Shown in pieces: positions 1 through 12,925 of a stretch of 64,000 nt of DNA (position 1 is the first letter of the stretch; every line of letters begins with the position of its first letter). A program made the position numbers and the translations under genes. The stretch comes from Plantago major. Lineage: Eukaryota > Streptophyta > Magnoliopsida > Lamiales > Plantaginaceae. The DNA lies in assembly GCA_026545765.1 (NCBI GenBank), contig CM048842.1, forward strand, positions 33,238,370 to 33,302,369, given 5' to 3'. The notes under the pieces are model-generated. The model searched no databases. It worked only from the letters and a program-made list of their open reading frames with translations, and was not told the DNA's origin.

Positions 1-352
1 TTGATACGTTGTCGTGCTAAGAAAATGATAAATTTAGTAAGTAGAGTATTTTAATAATATCTGTAAAAACAATTATAATTTTAATTTATTTATTTTTATA
101 TAATTAAATATTAATTTTACAAGTACAAAACAACATAGGAAAACATGTGGTAAAATAAAGACATATTCATTAAAATTCAATATATGGGTAAACCAACTTT
201 AAACATATTGTACAATTCAGATGAAGTAAAATGCTATTAATTTTTTTAGATTAACATGAAACATGTACGCACCTCATATTACACACACATTTTAGGTGGA
301 ATTTCATATATTTTCTCTCTTTTTGTCTCTCTCCCGATAGATATTTGTATAC
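1..352. other. AT-rich intergenic DNA, no gene seen
   Basis: This stretch is AT-rich with short homopolymer runs. No long open frame, recognisable domain or RNA gene is visible. Its last five bases (TATAC, 348-352) are the left target duplication of the adjacent solo LTR. Confidence 0.6.
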
Positions 353-1989
353 TGTTGGTCCAGATAACGGCAAAGTAAAAGACTAGAGGGGGGGTGAATA
401 GTCTTTTAAAACTTTTGTCGATAAAAACTATTTCTCAGATATCTGTAGATATATCGATACTTAGATCGAGCGGAAGACTTAAGATAGATAAGTGCGAAGC
501 AGTTAAAGTGTGTGTGTGTTCTTTGAAATGTAAGTACGAAAAGTAAATAACACAGCAAGTATAGTGGTATCGGAGGTGGCGTAATCCTCCAACTAATCCA
601 CTTGTCTTCCAAAGACCTAGAATTCACTAGAATAGATAATTGAGGTCACCTTACAAAATCCTATTCTAAGATTCCTTAAACAAATGGTTCCCAACCAAAT
701 GTTCCCCTGAGTTGTTCCACGGCTTTCACGACCAAGTACTTCACTGCTCGAAACCTTTTTGAGCTATTCCCTAGCTTCCCAAGCTAAGTACTTCCTGTGC
801 TCAATAACCTTGGAGTTATTCCTTAGTTTCTCAAACTAAGTACTTCCTGTACTCCACGCCAGTGATGGTGTTGGTTTTGGTTTAAGTTGTCAGATGAGCT
901 TCTTTAATAACTTTCAGTTAATCAGATAGCTCTGTGAATCAAGTATACTTAATACACTTTTCAATGTATGGTATATTGTTCTTTTTTACTGACCCAAGTC
1001 TTAGATAAATGTTCTAGAGTATGAATCTCAGATACTTGATCTTTCAATTCAACTCTTTCACAGATAGCTGTGCTTGGTTAGGATCAGGACACTTAGAACT
1101 TTAGTACTACTTAAGATCAGGAGCTTTGTGCATGTGAAAGCTTTGAGAGTAAGTAGTTTGCTTGAGAGATTAAGATATGTGTTCAGTGTAAGTTCTTTAG
1201 GTTGTGTAGTGTCTCTTTTCAAGAAGTCTAAGTGTTGATATTTATAGATGAATTTGAGTGCCGTTTGAATAGTATCCGTTAGGCTTAAATCAAATTCAAA
1301 CTATTGATATCTGTGTATAATCTTATGTGGTGTGTCTTCTTCTTGAAGCTACCGTTATACATTCGGACATCTCTGTCCATGCATTTAATGCATTGTACTA
1401 TACTTTTGTCTGTAGTGCCAGCGGAACTATGCTTTATGTCGAGACAACCTTGATCAGATTTCTCTGATTCTTTGCACGTTCTTATCTTTAACTTCAGATA
1501 CCACTTTTATTGAAACAACTTTGTTTGCAATATATATATTTCTTTTTTAGAAATGTGGTTAAAGCTCAAGGTATCTGAGAATAGATATCTGTGGACACTT
1601 TCCTTGTTTTCAGATAGACCTTTTATTTCTCAGATATCTCTTGTGACACAGTTTGTTTAAAACTATTCGTGTCTTCAAGATATCTGGCCAAGGTATCTGT
1701 AAAAGCTTTTGATAATCTTATGCGATCTTCAAATCTTCAATGTCGTTGAACTTGTTCTGCTTGGATGTCTTCTTCTTGGTCTTCTCTTCATAAAATAAAA
1801 ATTACATTTTGAGACCTATCATCCTATACAAGATTAGCTAGACTATCATACTTAGTGGGTTTCCTCTTTTACAATGTTCAAGTGAACCAAGAGTACTAAT
1901 CACCTTTCTGAGACTAAGATAAGTCATCATGTTGCTGATCAAAATCTAAACAGATATTTCTAACAAAATATCTAACAAATTTTCTAACA
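353..1989 (-). mobile_element. Solo LTR of a Sirevirus-like Copia element
   Basis: The sequence matches, over its whole length, the two LTRs of the 16-kb Copia element at 5083-21146. It starts TGTTGGTCCAGATAACGG and ends in TAACA. It is flanked by the same five bases, TATAC, at 348-352 and 1990-1994, so it inserted as a complete element. No internal region or second LTR is present, so it is a solo LTR left by LTR-LTR recombination. In the frame of the full element it lies on the minus strand. It carries 12 extra bases after the LTR end used by the other copies (1978-1989), ending in a second CTAACA. It has no coding capacity; short ORFs within it are not genes. Confidence 0.9.
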
Positions 1990-2710
1990 TATACTGTGAC
2001 ATTAAAAAAGAAAATTGATATATTTTCTAACTGGTTAGTGTTCCATTCCATAACCATGTGTTCGAATCCCGCAAATTGCATAACTAAACTTTATTTTTAA
2101 TATTGAGGGCTAACACAAGTGCGGGCTGGACGATAGTGGACCCAAGCGGTGGTAGGGCTTAACCTCCGGGCCGGGGCGGGTGGGCCTACCCGAGCTTAAA
2201 TTTCGCGCCGGACCATTAATTTATTTTAATTTTATTATTTAATGAAAAAGTTAAAAAAAAATTAAATTGTCCATGGGCGATGTCAGTTGTCAGGCAGGCG
2301 AAAATGGTAGAAAAGCCCTAGCTTGTAACCTGCTTGTTTCATATTTACAAATATATTTATTCATCATTTTCACGAGACATGTGAATAGTTGGTTAAAATT
2401 CTTAACCAAAATCATTATTCTGACTCAGATTATAATCATAAACTATAACCAGTTAAACAATAAATGTAATTAAAAAAATTGCTGACTTGTTCCGGTTAAA
2501 TTACATAACAATAAAAAACCATAGGTTTTAGGTTGTAGATTGGTTTTGCAATTTCACAACCAATTCACAAATTGAATTTTCACAAAACCAATTTCACATA
2601 TGTTTTTGTAAAAATTATTCTTAGCGAAAAAGTTTTATTTCACAAAAATAATTTTCCAACTTTTCCATGAAAAAATATTTTTGGCCCACACCGGAAGTCA
2701 AAGTTTTATA
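1990..2710. other. Intergenic DNA with a GC-rich islet
   Basis: No gene is supported. A GC-rich islet at about 2105-2205 (CCGGGCCGGGGCGGG and similar) looks like the subterminal DNA of a hAT-type element, but I could not find paired ends. A box-B-like GTGTTCGAATCC near 2060 has no tRNA fold around it. The rest is AT-rich. Confidence 0.4.
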
Positions 2711-2859
2711 TACTCCCTTCGTCCCGATTTCAATTACATGTGGGCACGGACACAAATTTAAAAAAAAAAGTGATTACAGTAGGAGAGATGGTTATAAAAT
2801 AGGAAATATATTGAATAAAGTAGAAGAGATAGTTAATAAAGTATGAGAGAGTGAATAAA
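2711..2859. repeat. Left part of a Tc1/mariner-like MITE
   Basis: The sequence starts TACTCCCTTCGTCCCGATTT, the typical terminus of plant Stowaway/mariner-type MITEs that target TA. Its partner end lies 22.8 kb away at 25548-25639, where the reverse complement starts TACCCTCTATCTCGAATTC. Joined, the two parts would make an element of about 240 bp. The CACTA element sits between them with AAA duplicated on both sides. Confidence 0.8.
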
Positions 2860-2877
2860 CACTACAAGAATTCTGGT

Positions 2878-3205
2878 GTTTAGCGACGGATTTAAAAAGT
2901 GAGCGATCCGTCGCTAAGCTCCTAGCGACGGATAAAAATGTCGTCGTCATTTTCTTGGTCACAAAGCTTCTAACGACGGATAACCTATCCGTCGCTAAAT
3001 AACGATGGATTTAGCGACATATAGACTATTGACTTTTTAGAGACGGATATTATCTGTCGCTAAAAAGCCGATTTTCTCTTTTTTTTTAAAAAATCCAAAT
3101 CCTAAATAGAGACGGAATTAGCGACGGATAGGGTTTTTCTTTTCTTTTCTTTTTATATTAACTGGATATTTAGCGACGCATACTTTATCCGTCGCTAAAT
3201 TGAGC
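2878..3205. repeat. Left subterminal repeat array of CACTA-1
   Basis: GCGACGGATA-type motifs and their complement TATCCGTCGC recur in both orientations, often as short palindromes. Such motifs bind the TnpA-type protein in En/Spm elements. The same motif is used by the right end (25270-25530) and by CACTA-2. Confidence 0.85.
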
Positions 3206-3333
3206 GATTTTGAATGTTTTTTTTTAAATTTTGATGCATGTTTTCATATTTCACATGTTTCACAAATATAATGTCCGATAGTAAATCCAGAATAATGAAA
3301 TTATTTTAATCAAACAGAAATCATTCGACAAAA

Positions 3334-3641
3334 TACAAATTATCCGTACTGAATTGAAATATATCCGTACATATAGTTTAAAGTAAGAAGTCGGAAAAAC
3401 ATAAGTCCAAATCTAACTACCAGGCGGGGGTGGCTGGTGATGGAGCAATATGAAAGCACGCATCTAGTCTTTGAAGGCCTTTGGGTATACAAATTATCCG
3501 TACTGAAATGAAATATATCCGTACATATAGTTTAAAGTAAGAAGTCAGAAAAACATAAGTCCAAATCTAACTCTAGGCGGGGTGGTGGTGATGGGCAATA
3601 GCCATGAAAGCTGCATCATTCTTGAAGACGTTGGGTATCCT
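3334..3641. repeat. 154-bp direct tandem duplication at the 3' end of the CACTA-1 gene
   Basis: The block beginning TACAAATTATCCGTACTGA occurs at 3334 and again at 3488. Each copy runs through AAACATAAGTCCAAATC and a GGCGGGG tract to CTTTGGGTA or CGTTGGGTA. The copies differ at several bases, so the duplication is not recent or contains sequence errors. It covers the end of the TnpA-like reading frame and its downstream region. Confidence 0.8.
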
Positions 3642-4635
3642 CCTGTTGTTGTCTAGCTAGCCGCTCCAGCTGCTGCCGGTGTTCCTCCTTAACTCTAGCT
3701 AGCTCCGCATGTGCTTGTGCCTGTGCATGTGCCTCCACCTGTGTCGCAACCTGTGACTGCACCATATCCGAGACATGCTCCTGTGTTAAAAGCTGATTTC
3801 TAGATTGCTGGGATGTTGAGTAGCTAGGAGTGGCCACCACAGGGCCGAAACTCCCCAATCCATATACTCGGCCTTTGTTGTCCATTGGGTTGACGACTAA
3901 GAAGTTGTTTTGTTGTTCAATTGTCAGCTCCTCACCCGCATCGGCGAGCTACCTCTCCACCTCAGTTTGAAATCATAAAGTGCATATATCATGAGTTTCA
4001 GTTTTTTCAAAATAACTTGTACTACACAAATATGAACTTTAACCAAAATCAGCGTACCGCAATAGCCTCGGACTTGCTGTCAACCCATCTCCCGTTCTTC
4101 AGCTTGGCTCTTTTAAAGAGCGTCAGTGCGCTCTTCTCCTCCCCAGCCGACACCTGAAGAACGTATATATTCAAACATTTAGCTAGTAACTCATTAAATG
4201 TGTAGAAATTAAACACAAAATACATGTACGACTAAACTGACAAATTAAATGTACACTTACCGATTTAGCGTGATCCGTAACAACAGCTCGCGACCCATAG
4301 TGGTGCCTGGCCACCCTGGTACCATCAGACGGCTCAGTCAGCCGGTTCTCTCTGTTCTAGTCCGCAATCTGCTTGACATCGACATCTTTGCGATGGAGCT
4401 GCCAGCCCACTCCTCCGGTCCACACCATCCAGGCTTAAGGCCTCTGAGGTATAACTTTTTAGCTCCGTTAACCATTTTCTTATACAGGTCTGACCCCAGC
4501 GTCTCGAAACAAGGCCATATCTGGGGGAGCAACCTGTTGGGAATGATGTACGTTTTCTACATTCCCAATTCCACACAACATCCAAATTACATAACGTACA
4601 TCGAGACATCAATTTAATAAGATAACACAACAGAA

Positions 4636-4822
4636 CATATTCAATGGTGACTAACATATCACCCAAGTTCAGCGACTAACATAATACTCACATATTGTGG
4701 CTAACATACCACTCGCATATACTGACTAACATACCACTCACATTGTCCTAAAATTTACTAACACAGTGGTGACTAACATATCACCCAAGTTCAGTGGCTA
4801 ACATACCACTCACATTAAAAAC
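4636..4822. repeat. Minisatellite in an intron of the TnpA-like gene
   Basis: Degenerate units of GGTGACTAACATATCACC and GTGGCTAACATACCACTCAC alternate here. The equivalent intron of CACTA-2 (52203-52565) carries the same motifs in longer, more regular units. This ties the two CACTA elements to one family. Confidence 0.8.
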
Positions 4823-5082
4823 GATTATAACAACAAATAAAGGAATTTCAGATTTAAACTTACCCGCAACTCATTAAAGTACTCGGCTGTAAAACCTCAT
4901 TTTATTTTCGTCTTTATTATTTATTATTATTTATAAAATTAAAAAAAAAACTTTATTTTTTATTTTTGTTATAGTTAATAATGTTCCTAGTGCTTAAATT
5001 AGTGTTTACTTTTTTTTATATAGCTTAATGAGAGTCCAATTTGATTTTAGGACTAAATTTGTATATATTGCCCATTGTACCC

Positions 5083-6777
5083 TGTTGGTCCAGATAACGG
5101 CAAAGTAAAAGACTAGAGGGGGGGGGGGGGGTAAATAGTCTTTTAAAACTTTTGTCGATAACAACTATTTCTCAGATATCTGAATGGATATCTGATACTT
5201 AGAATCAGAGTGCGGAAGACTTAATAAAGATAAGTGCAGAAACAGTTAATAAGTGTGTGTGTGTTGCTGAAGTATAAATACAGAAAGGTAAATGACACAG
5301 CAAGTATAGTGGTATCTGGAGGTGGCGTAATCCTCCAACTAATCCACTTCGATCTATCAGAGACCTAGAATTCACTAGAACAGATAATTGAGTTCTCCTT
5401 ACAATAATCTTATTCTAAGATTCTTAACAGTTGGTTCCCAACCAAATGTTCCCCCTGAGTTGTTCCCCGGCTTTCACAGCCAAGTACTTCCTGTACTCAG
5501 AAACCTTTGAGTTATTCCCTAGCTTCCCAAGCTAAGTACTTCCTATACTCAATAACCTTGGAGTTATTCCTTAGTTTCTCAAATCAAGTACTTCCTATAC
5601 TCCGGTAACCTTGGAGTTATTCCCTGATTTTTCAAACTAAGTACTTCACATACTCCACCGATTATGGTGTTGGTTTTGGTTTGAGTTGTCAGATGAGCTT
5701 CTTAATAACTTTTTAGTTAATCAGATAGCTCTGTGAATCAAGTTACTTAATACACTTTACAGCGTATGGTATCTTGTTCGATTTTACTAACCCAAGTCTT
5801 ATGATATATGTTCAAGAGAATGAATCTCAGATAGTTGATCTTTTGATTCAACTCCTTCACAGATAGCTTTGCTTGTTTAGGATCAGGACACTTAGAACTT
5901 CAGTGTTTACTCAAGATCAAAAGCTTTGGTCGCAATAGAAAGCTTTGAGAATAAGTAAGATTCTTTGAGAGAGAGTAAGACGATCAGCGTTTGTATGCAG
6001 TTCAAGGTGTTCAGTGTGTTCTCTCAAGCTGTCTAAGTGTTGATATTTATAGATGAATTTGAGTGCCGTTTGAATAGTATCCGTTAGGCTCAAATTCAAA
6101 CTATCGATATCTGTGTATAGTACTGTAGCAGGTTTTGTCTTCTTCTCATAAGGTGCCGTTGCTTTTATTCAGACATCTCTGTCCGTGCATTAAATGCATT
6201 GTACTATACTTTTTGTCCTCTAGTGTCAACGGAACTATGCTTTGTATCAGAGACTAGTGTTATCTGATTCTTTGCACGTCCTTATCTTCATTCTTCAGAT
6301 ACCACTTGTATTTATTGAAACAACTTTGTTTGCAATATATATTTCTCTTTCAGAAACGTGGTTAAAGCTCAAGGTATCTGAGAATAGATATCTGTGGACA
6401 CTTTCCTTGTTTTCAGATATGTCTCTTATTTCTCAGATATCTCTTGTGACACAGTTTGTTTGAAACTATTCGTGTCTTTAAGATATCTGGCTAAGATATC
6501 TGAACAGTTGATAATCTTGTGCAGTTTTCTTCAAGTCTTCAATGTTGTTGAGCTTTCTGCTTGGATGTCTTCTTCTTGGTCTTCTCTTCATAAAATAAAA
6601 ATTACATTTTGAGACCTATCATCCTATACAAGATTAGCTAGACTATCATACTTAGTGGGTTTCCTCTTTTACAATGTTCAAGTGAACCAAGAGTACTAAT
6701 CACCTTTCTGAGACTAAGATAAGTCATCATGTTGCTGATCAAAATCTGAACAGATATTTCTAACAAAATATCTAACA
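5083..6777 (-). repeat. 3' LTR of the Sirevirus-like element
   Basis: This 1695-bp LTR is a near copy of 19472-21146, with the same TGTTGGTCCAG and TAACA ends. It holds a poly-G run near 5120 that is longer than in the other copies. Multiple CAGATATC-type motifs are visible. Confidence 0.93.
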
Positions 6778-6792
6778 AATTTCCCCCATTTT
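6778..6792 (-). promoter_or_regulatory. Polypurine tract next to the 3' LTR
   Basis: On the minus strand this reads as a purine-rich AATGGGGGAAATT stretch ending directly at the LTR (TGTTAGATATTTTG). It is the expected primer site for plus-strand DNA synthesis in an LTR retrotransposon. Confidence 0.8.
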
Positions 6793-7164
6793 GATCAGTC
6801 AATGATGACTATCTTCCCTATTACAAATCTGGATGAGTGAACAATCCAACACTTAATCTTTTCTTAAGATCTTCAAATTCATTTAATTAAGTGCAGAAAG
6901 TAGACATCAACCAAATCACAAGGTGTGATCTTTGCTGACAAGTTATCTTTTATAGAATACTATCTGAGAGTAAGTTCTTTAGATAAGTTACAAATAAAAA
7001 TTACAGATAACTTCAATACATGATCTGATTAAGCTCGATTCAGCAAAAATACAAAAGCTACATAGTAAATTAGGACAACAGGAGTCACCAAGCTCCAAGT
7101 AAACATCCTAATAGACTAATCTTCAAGTCTTCAATCTTCAAGTCTTCAACAGTGTTTCTATGGA

Positions 7165-10100
7165 TCAGTTTGCAAATTTCCTATCTCCAAACCTTTTGAT
7201 GTCATCAGAATAATCATAGAGAAGAGTTCTGACGAGCATCTCTGTGCCTCTGGCAAATCCACAGACCTCTTTGTAGGTTTTGGTAGGATTTTTCTTGACA
7301 AAATGCTTGACCCATAGGTACTTTCCCCACTTCCGGACATACTCTATTACGATATCAAAGCTTGAAGTATTCGTAGATAATCTTGGATATCGATGTCACC
7401 CTTGTATTGATCTTACATCGGATAGAGCGACTCATAGGGTTCCACGATGAAGTCTTGGTCTTGTGCTGTTCTGTGATATTCAGAATTTTGTGCACATCAT
7501 CGGCTTTCCATATGGACAATCATCGAGAGGTCCTTCTTCATGGCTTGAGTTCTCTTGACAACTTCAAAATCGACCATGCTTTGATGTGATTGGTGTTGAT
7601 CAAGGTAGGTTTATCCTTTCTCCATGCCATGAGTTGTTTATGGATTGGTTAAAATCTTGAATTTACCAATAGATGTTTAAGTTCGAATCCAATAGCCATT
7701 ATTTTGATTGATGCACAGAGCGGAGGAATCATTGTCATACTTCACATACTCTATTTTGGCTTCTTGGCACAGTGGAAGTTGACTTTGTCTTTGCTCGACT
7801 CTCGATCTGTTCCTTCTCATCTTGAATTCTCTTTGGGGTTGTTTCTTGAAGAACCACCACCCTGGATAGACTTGGTATTTCGGAGGGTGTTTTAGGCGCT
7901 AGTGGCTTTGCGACTATGGGCTCGATTAGGCTTTCAATTTTCCTTTTTACGTGAAGAGGAGCTTCATCTTCATCAGTTTCCTCATCATCATCAAGATTAG
8001 ATCTTGTGAGAGTTTCTGACCTTCTTCATTGCCAGGACTTGATTTGACCTTCTTCTTCTTCTTGGAAGATTCATCAATCCTCTAACTTGTCTTCTCCTTG
8101 GAGCCTTGGTACTCCTTGGAGGTTCTTTGTGCCATGGCCCTTGTTACCATTTGGTTCCTTGATTGGGTTTACGGGAAGCGGCTACTATTTGCAATGACTT
8201 GGCTTGAGGAGGGTTCATTGATTACGAGTGGTGGTGGGAAGTTTTCTTCTTCCTTTCTGAGCCGCACTGACTCCATTTCTTCTTGTTTTCATCTCCTTCT
8301 TCCCATTCCCCGACTTTGAGGTCTGATTTGTACTTTCTTTCCCCTTAGTCATTGTTGGTGACTCGGTCTCATAAAGGAATCGAGAGAGAGTTGAAGTGCC
8401 CTTGTAGATAATTATAGGCAGCGACCAACCGAGTTCGGCTTTGAGCTCCTGATTTTGCTTGATAAGTCCATTGTCCTTATCAGTGAGCTCTGCCAATGGG
8501 CCTAGGATGGCATCTGCTTTTCCAGCAGTGTAACTTGCCTCTTGGAAAGCTTTTTCAGCTAAAGACGCATCATCGTCCCTTATAATTCCCAGATCTTTCT
8601 GAGCAATGACTATGCTAGTTGTTCTCTGAGTGATGAGCTCAGTGAACTTTCTCATTTCAGAGGGGACGGAGGCAATTACTTCCTTGTTCTGTGAAGACAT
8701 CTCCTTGTTCAGAGTAGCCAGTACTTGGTACCTGTTCATGTATTCATGGGAGTGGACATTTGGCAGTTTGCTGAAAATTGTAGGAGCAATCAGCTTCCTT
8801 TTTAAGTGAGAAACCGCTAGATGTTCATTGCGGTGCTCTGCCAAAGTCTTGTCTTCTTCATCATCTGAGTAATCAGCCCAGTGATCTTCATCCTCTTGGA
8901 CATTTTCATCGATCGTATCGAGTCCACCAACCATCTCAGAGATTGGTTTCTTTCCTTTCTGGGAGGAGGATGGTACTTCTTTCGAAAATGATGCAGCCTT
9001 AGCATCCTGCTTGACTTCAGATACTTCTTCAGTATCGAGTTCTTTGGTGATCTCTTGCACAGCATCCCGTAGCTCTTTAACCTCAGAGTAAGCAATCATT
9101 TCTTCTAAGTATAGATCTTGTAGTTGATCAATCTTATCTCTGGATTTAGCTATTTGATCTTCCAGTTGAAGATGGAGTGTTGTTCTTCTTCCAGTTGAGC
9201 AGATCTGGTTTGAGTGTTTAAGATTTTCTGATTGGTTTCTTCAGAAAGCTCAACTACTTTCTCAATAGTAACTGCGTGTTGGTTAGAAGATGGATGAGTA
9301 GATTTCTGAGTTGATGAAGACGGAGATTTCTGTGAAGTCTTCTCAGTTTGCTTTTCATTTGAGGCATTGTTTCTCTGTGAAATTCCTCCGGTCCACAGTG
9401 CGGGGCATCATCATCATCCTTTTTGTCATTATCATCCTCTTGGTGATGGTCAGTGGGAGGTTCATCAAAGTAATTTTCATTCATTTCTTCCTCCTCATCA
9501 TCTTCAGATACAAGATTGATCACTTCCGGGATAGTGATCTTCTGCCCATTAACTTCTTCTTGTTCAGAAGGTATAAACTGCAGGGTCTGGGGCAGGACTG
9601 GCTTGAATGCCATCTGTAATCTTGTCTGACCATCTGCCTGTTCAAAGGCATGTATCAAACTATGTGCCATTCTCTGGAAAAGTCCTTATGTAGTAGAAAG
9701 TATGGCAGTGTATTGTTACGTAGGGAACATTGCTTGGACATATGTTTCGGTCAAGAGCTCGTGCTAAAACGATTGGTTGATCTGTGATTCTCAATATTTC
9801 AGAGAGATCAGAGCACCTTAACTTCTGCCATTTCTTGAAGCATTGAATATGCTTTGGCAGGGTGTGAGCTTTGAAGAAGTGAAGTAGGTCCCTTGTTTCT
9901 TTAATGGGAACCTGCTTTGCATCTGTTTGAGCCTGAAAAAAGGAGTTTTGAGTGAGTTTCAAAAATTTTGTAGATATCTGAGTAGAAGTGTAGTTTAGTT
10001 TCTGAGTTACCTGAGTATGAACATCAGGCTCAGATACTTGTTCTACTGAGACAATTGGTGTCTCAGATATCTTGTTGTGAGGTGGAGACTTGGAAGTCTG

Positions 10101-12725
10101 GTCCTCATCAACCTTTCTTTCTTGAACCTGAGAGAAATACAATACTTAGGAAATAGTTTGAAAGAATCTATGCATAAATATGCTTTTAATGAATTCTGAT
10201 TTGTGCTACTTACTTCCTCAACAGGAAGCTCAGATTCATTTTTCTCGAAAAACTTGCGATTCGTGTTCTTTCAAGTGATGCTGCCTTGGGGCCTTCATCA
10301 ATTTCCATTGATGCAGGGGAAGTCGTAACTTTATCCCCTTGCATTTCTACTTCTAAAATAGCATGTAAGTAGAAAGTATTGAATATTAGAAGAGATAAAG
10401 GATAACCCAAGATGAAGAATACTTGTCACTTGATTGTCATATACCTTCAAGTTTGAAGGCTCAGTGATGTGTTCTTCAGAAACCTTGTTGGTTTCTGGGT
10501 TTGTCTCTGGCATTTCTGCCTTATCTTCTTCCATCTCAGTTGGAGCCTGTTAGAAACATTTATCATGAATGAGCACATAAACATTTTTACTGAAAAATTA
10601 GTTCTCTTTAAGAATCATTTACCTGTGGCACAGGCTCAGATTTCTCAAGAGTTGAGGTTGAAGGGACCTCTTTTTCAGTATCTGAGGCAAGCTTCTCAGC
10701 TTCCTCTTGTTTCTGCGTTTCTAACTCAGCCTGTAACAAAGAAATTCTTATAAGGTAACAAGATTTATAAGTATAGAATTTTATTTTTCACAAGGTAAGA
10801 GTTAAACCAGTCATTTACCCGAGCAGTTTCAGGCTGATTGGTCTCTGGAACTTGTGACCTTTCTATACATTGGTCGTCTTGTCCCAGTGCAGTTTCTTTG
10901 TTTGAAGTTTCTGGTACTTCACACCTTTCCTGAGTGTGCAACTCAGTTGCCTCCCCTGGTTGATCATTCTGAGTAGATGTCTCAGTTTGATCCCTCTCAT
11001 TGAGTTGGGGAACACCGCGATTCTGATTTTCTTGACATCTTGTATTCTTTGGTAATTCAAAGTGGAGTTCATTTACCATTTCATCAACCACTTGTGGCTG
11101 TTGTGGTTGTTGTGTTTGTGGTTGTTGTGGTTATGCAGGCGGAAGATTGATCGATGAGAATGTTCTTCCGATTTTTAGATGTGGCATTTCCATCGACATT
11201 GACAAACACTAAAATACCACTCATCAGGGCTTTGTGAAGTTGTGCAAGAGAGACATTCCCTGATGATGTGTTTGCACCAACAACCTTTGCTATAGGTTCA
11301 ACAACTTTGTGGTAGGTTCTTCTTCAGATACCTTATCACTAGTTACTTTTTCAGTAACCTTAGCCCTCTTTGTTCTTTCTAGGACTTGAGAGATGACTAG
11401 TTCATCATCTTCATCATCAGATCTCTCATCAGCATTAGGAACTGATTGGTGCATAACTCCTGCAGTTTCTGCAGATGGGGCTTGGTGCTTTTCACCACTC
11501 TTGGCAGCATTTATGAGTTCATCAGCAAGGCTTTCTGCATTAGTCGCAACATTTCTGAAAGCACTTTCTCTTGCTGAGTCTACTTGTTCAGTAGTTGATA
11601 ACTCTTTTGCAGCATTGATGAGTTCATCTGCCATTATCAGTTCATCGGCAATGCCTGCAGATATCTGAGAATTGACAACCTCTTTGGGTGTGTCTTCTAA
11701 TTTGCCAGCAGACTTCTTTCTTGAAGTTCTGGGCTTCTTGGTCGCAACCTTTTCTTCAGATATCTTTTCAGATTTTTGCTTCTTAGGACCTTTCTGAGAC
11801 CCAGTAACCTTTTTCATCAGATTTGTATACTCATATTTGTAGAGTAGGTTACTGTTGGCTATTTCAGCCGTCTCTCTGAGCTCAATGCCAAGTTTTTCCA
11901 GCAAGTAGCATATCTTCAGACCATAACCTACTGTGGCCTTTGGCTCAGCTAGTCCATTGACAATCTTAGGCTCGAAGCCTTGAATCTTCTTCACGAATTT
12001 CATGAAGGCTTACTTTCCCCAGTTAAAAGGGTTTTCCAGCCTTTTGTCTTGTTGATTCAGCAAGAACATCATGATCCATCGTTCTTGGCTTATCTGGTCA
12101 GCACCTCCTTGTAGACCATCAAAGCATCTGTGAAGAATGCAAGCCAGTACATCCCAGTGAACCAACAGATGTCTGGTTCGGATGTCAGCAAGTTTGAACT
12201 CAGTGGATGTATCTGATTTTTCAAGATCACACACGTCACTGTAAAGTTCTTTAACACCTTCAAGGAGTTCATCATCCTTGGTGTTTATTTCAAAATCCTT
12301 TCCAAGATTTTGAACCTCAAACAACTTACAGAAAGTTGTTAAGTCCAGAAGGATTTCCTTTCCTTGGACTGAGGTTTTGATAGACACTATTTCGGTGCCT
12401 TGGATACGAAATAATCCAGAGTTGTTGTAAAATTCCAACACATCGAGTGATGAAATTCCACTTGGGCGAGCAGATAGAAAACCCTTGATTTGTGCCTTTT
12501 CAAGCATGTCAAGAATCAATTTTATGTCAGTTTGGTTTTCTATTGCAGCAGTGAGGTATTCCTCAACCATGGCACCACCCCAAATCATTCTGTGACTTGA
12601 AGTCCAATGGTCAGGATTAAAAACTCCTACCAGTCGATTGTTTACAATAACCAACTCTGGTGCTTGCTTTTCGATGCACCAGTGGAGGATTGGGATTTCT
12701 GTGTTGAAGTGTTCTTGGAGGCCAT
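7165..12725 (-). pseudogene. Sirevirus accessory (env-position) gene with introns; function unknown
   Basis: The reading starts at ATG 12725 (MASKNTSTQKS) and runs to a stop near 7165. The first large block, 12654-12010, is a globular domain of about 210 residues (GGAMVEEYLTAAIE, GFLSARPSGISSLDVLEF). It resembles extra proteins often found in lamiid retrotransposons. A basic, Ser/Lys-rich region follows at 12003-11290. Next come short phase-0 exons (10730-10623, 10546-10445, about 10352-10214, 10127-10011, then from 9932) rich in Glu, Thr and Pro. An acidic segment (VSEDDEEEEMNENYF) and a coiled-coil segment at 9099-8215 precede the end. The position after pol matches the env-like ORF of Sireviruses, but I see no signal peptide or membrane span. 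Frame breaks occur near 12672, 12004 and 9660. Confidence 0.6.
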
Positions 12726-12913
12726 ATCTTTATATAGTGTAGGGAATTGAAATTGGTGTTTGAAAGAGATGTGATTCAGTAATTCTTTGCAGAAAAACTT
12801 AATCTTGATTTGCAGAGATTGTAGAGGGTTTACAGAGAATTAAGAGAGAATTTTCTATTTTTGTGCAAGATGAAATTTCGGATTAGGCAAAAGTGATTTC
12901 ATTTGCCAAAATC

Positions 12914-12925
12914 CTATATATATAG
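12914..12925 (-). promoter_or_regulatory. TATA box of the accessory gene
   Basis: On the minus strand CTATATATATAG lies about 190 bases upstream of the accessory-gene ATG. A CT-rich leader with TTCTCTCTTAATTCTC follows, as in plant 5' untranslated regions. This suggests that the accessory gene has its own promoter besides the LTR. No transcript evidence is available here. Confidence 0.5.

Noticed and set aside
6242..6612. Small ORFs inside the Sirevirus LTRs (also 20564-20967 and 5917-6099)
   Set aside because: They recur only because the LTR recurs, show no domain, and lie where no LTR retrotransposon protein is expected.
11393..11668. Plus-strand Ser/Ala-rich ORF
   Set aside because: It is the antisense of the Glu/Lys/Asp-rich accessory gene on the minus strand; the low-complexity Ser/Ala runs arise from complementing those codons.
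12735..12745. A second TATAAA-like site (CTATATAAAG) just before the accessory-gene ATG
   Set aside because: It is only about ten bases from the ATG, too close to direct transcription that would include that start codon; the site at 12914-12925 fits better.
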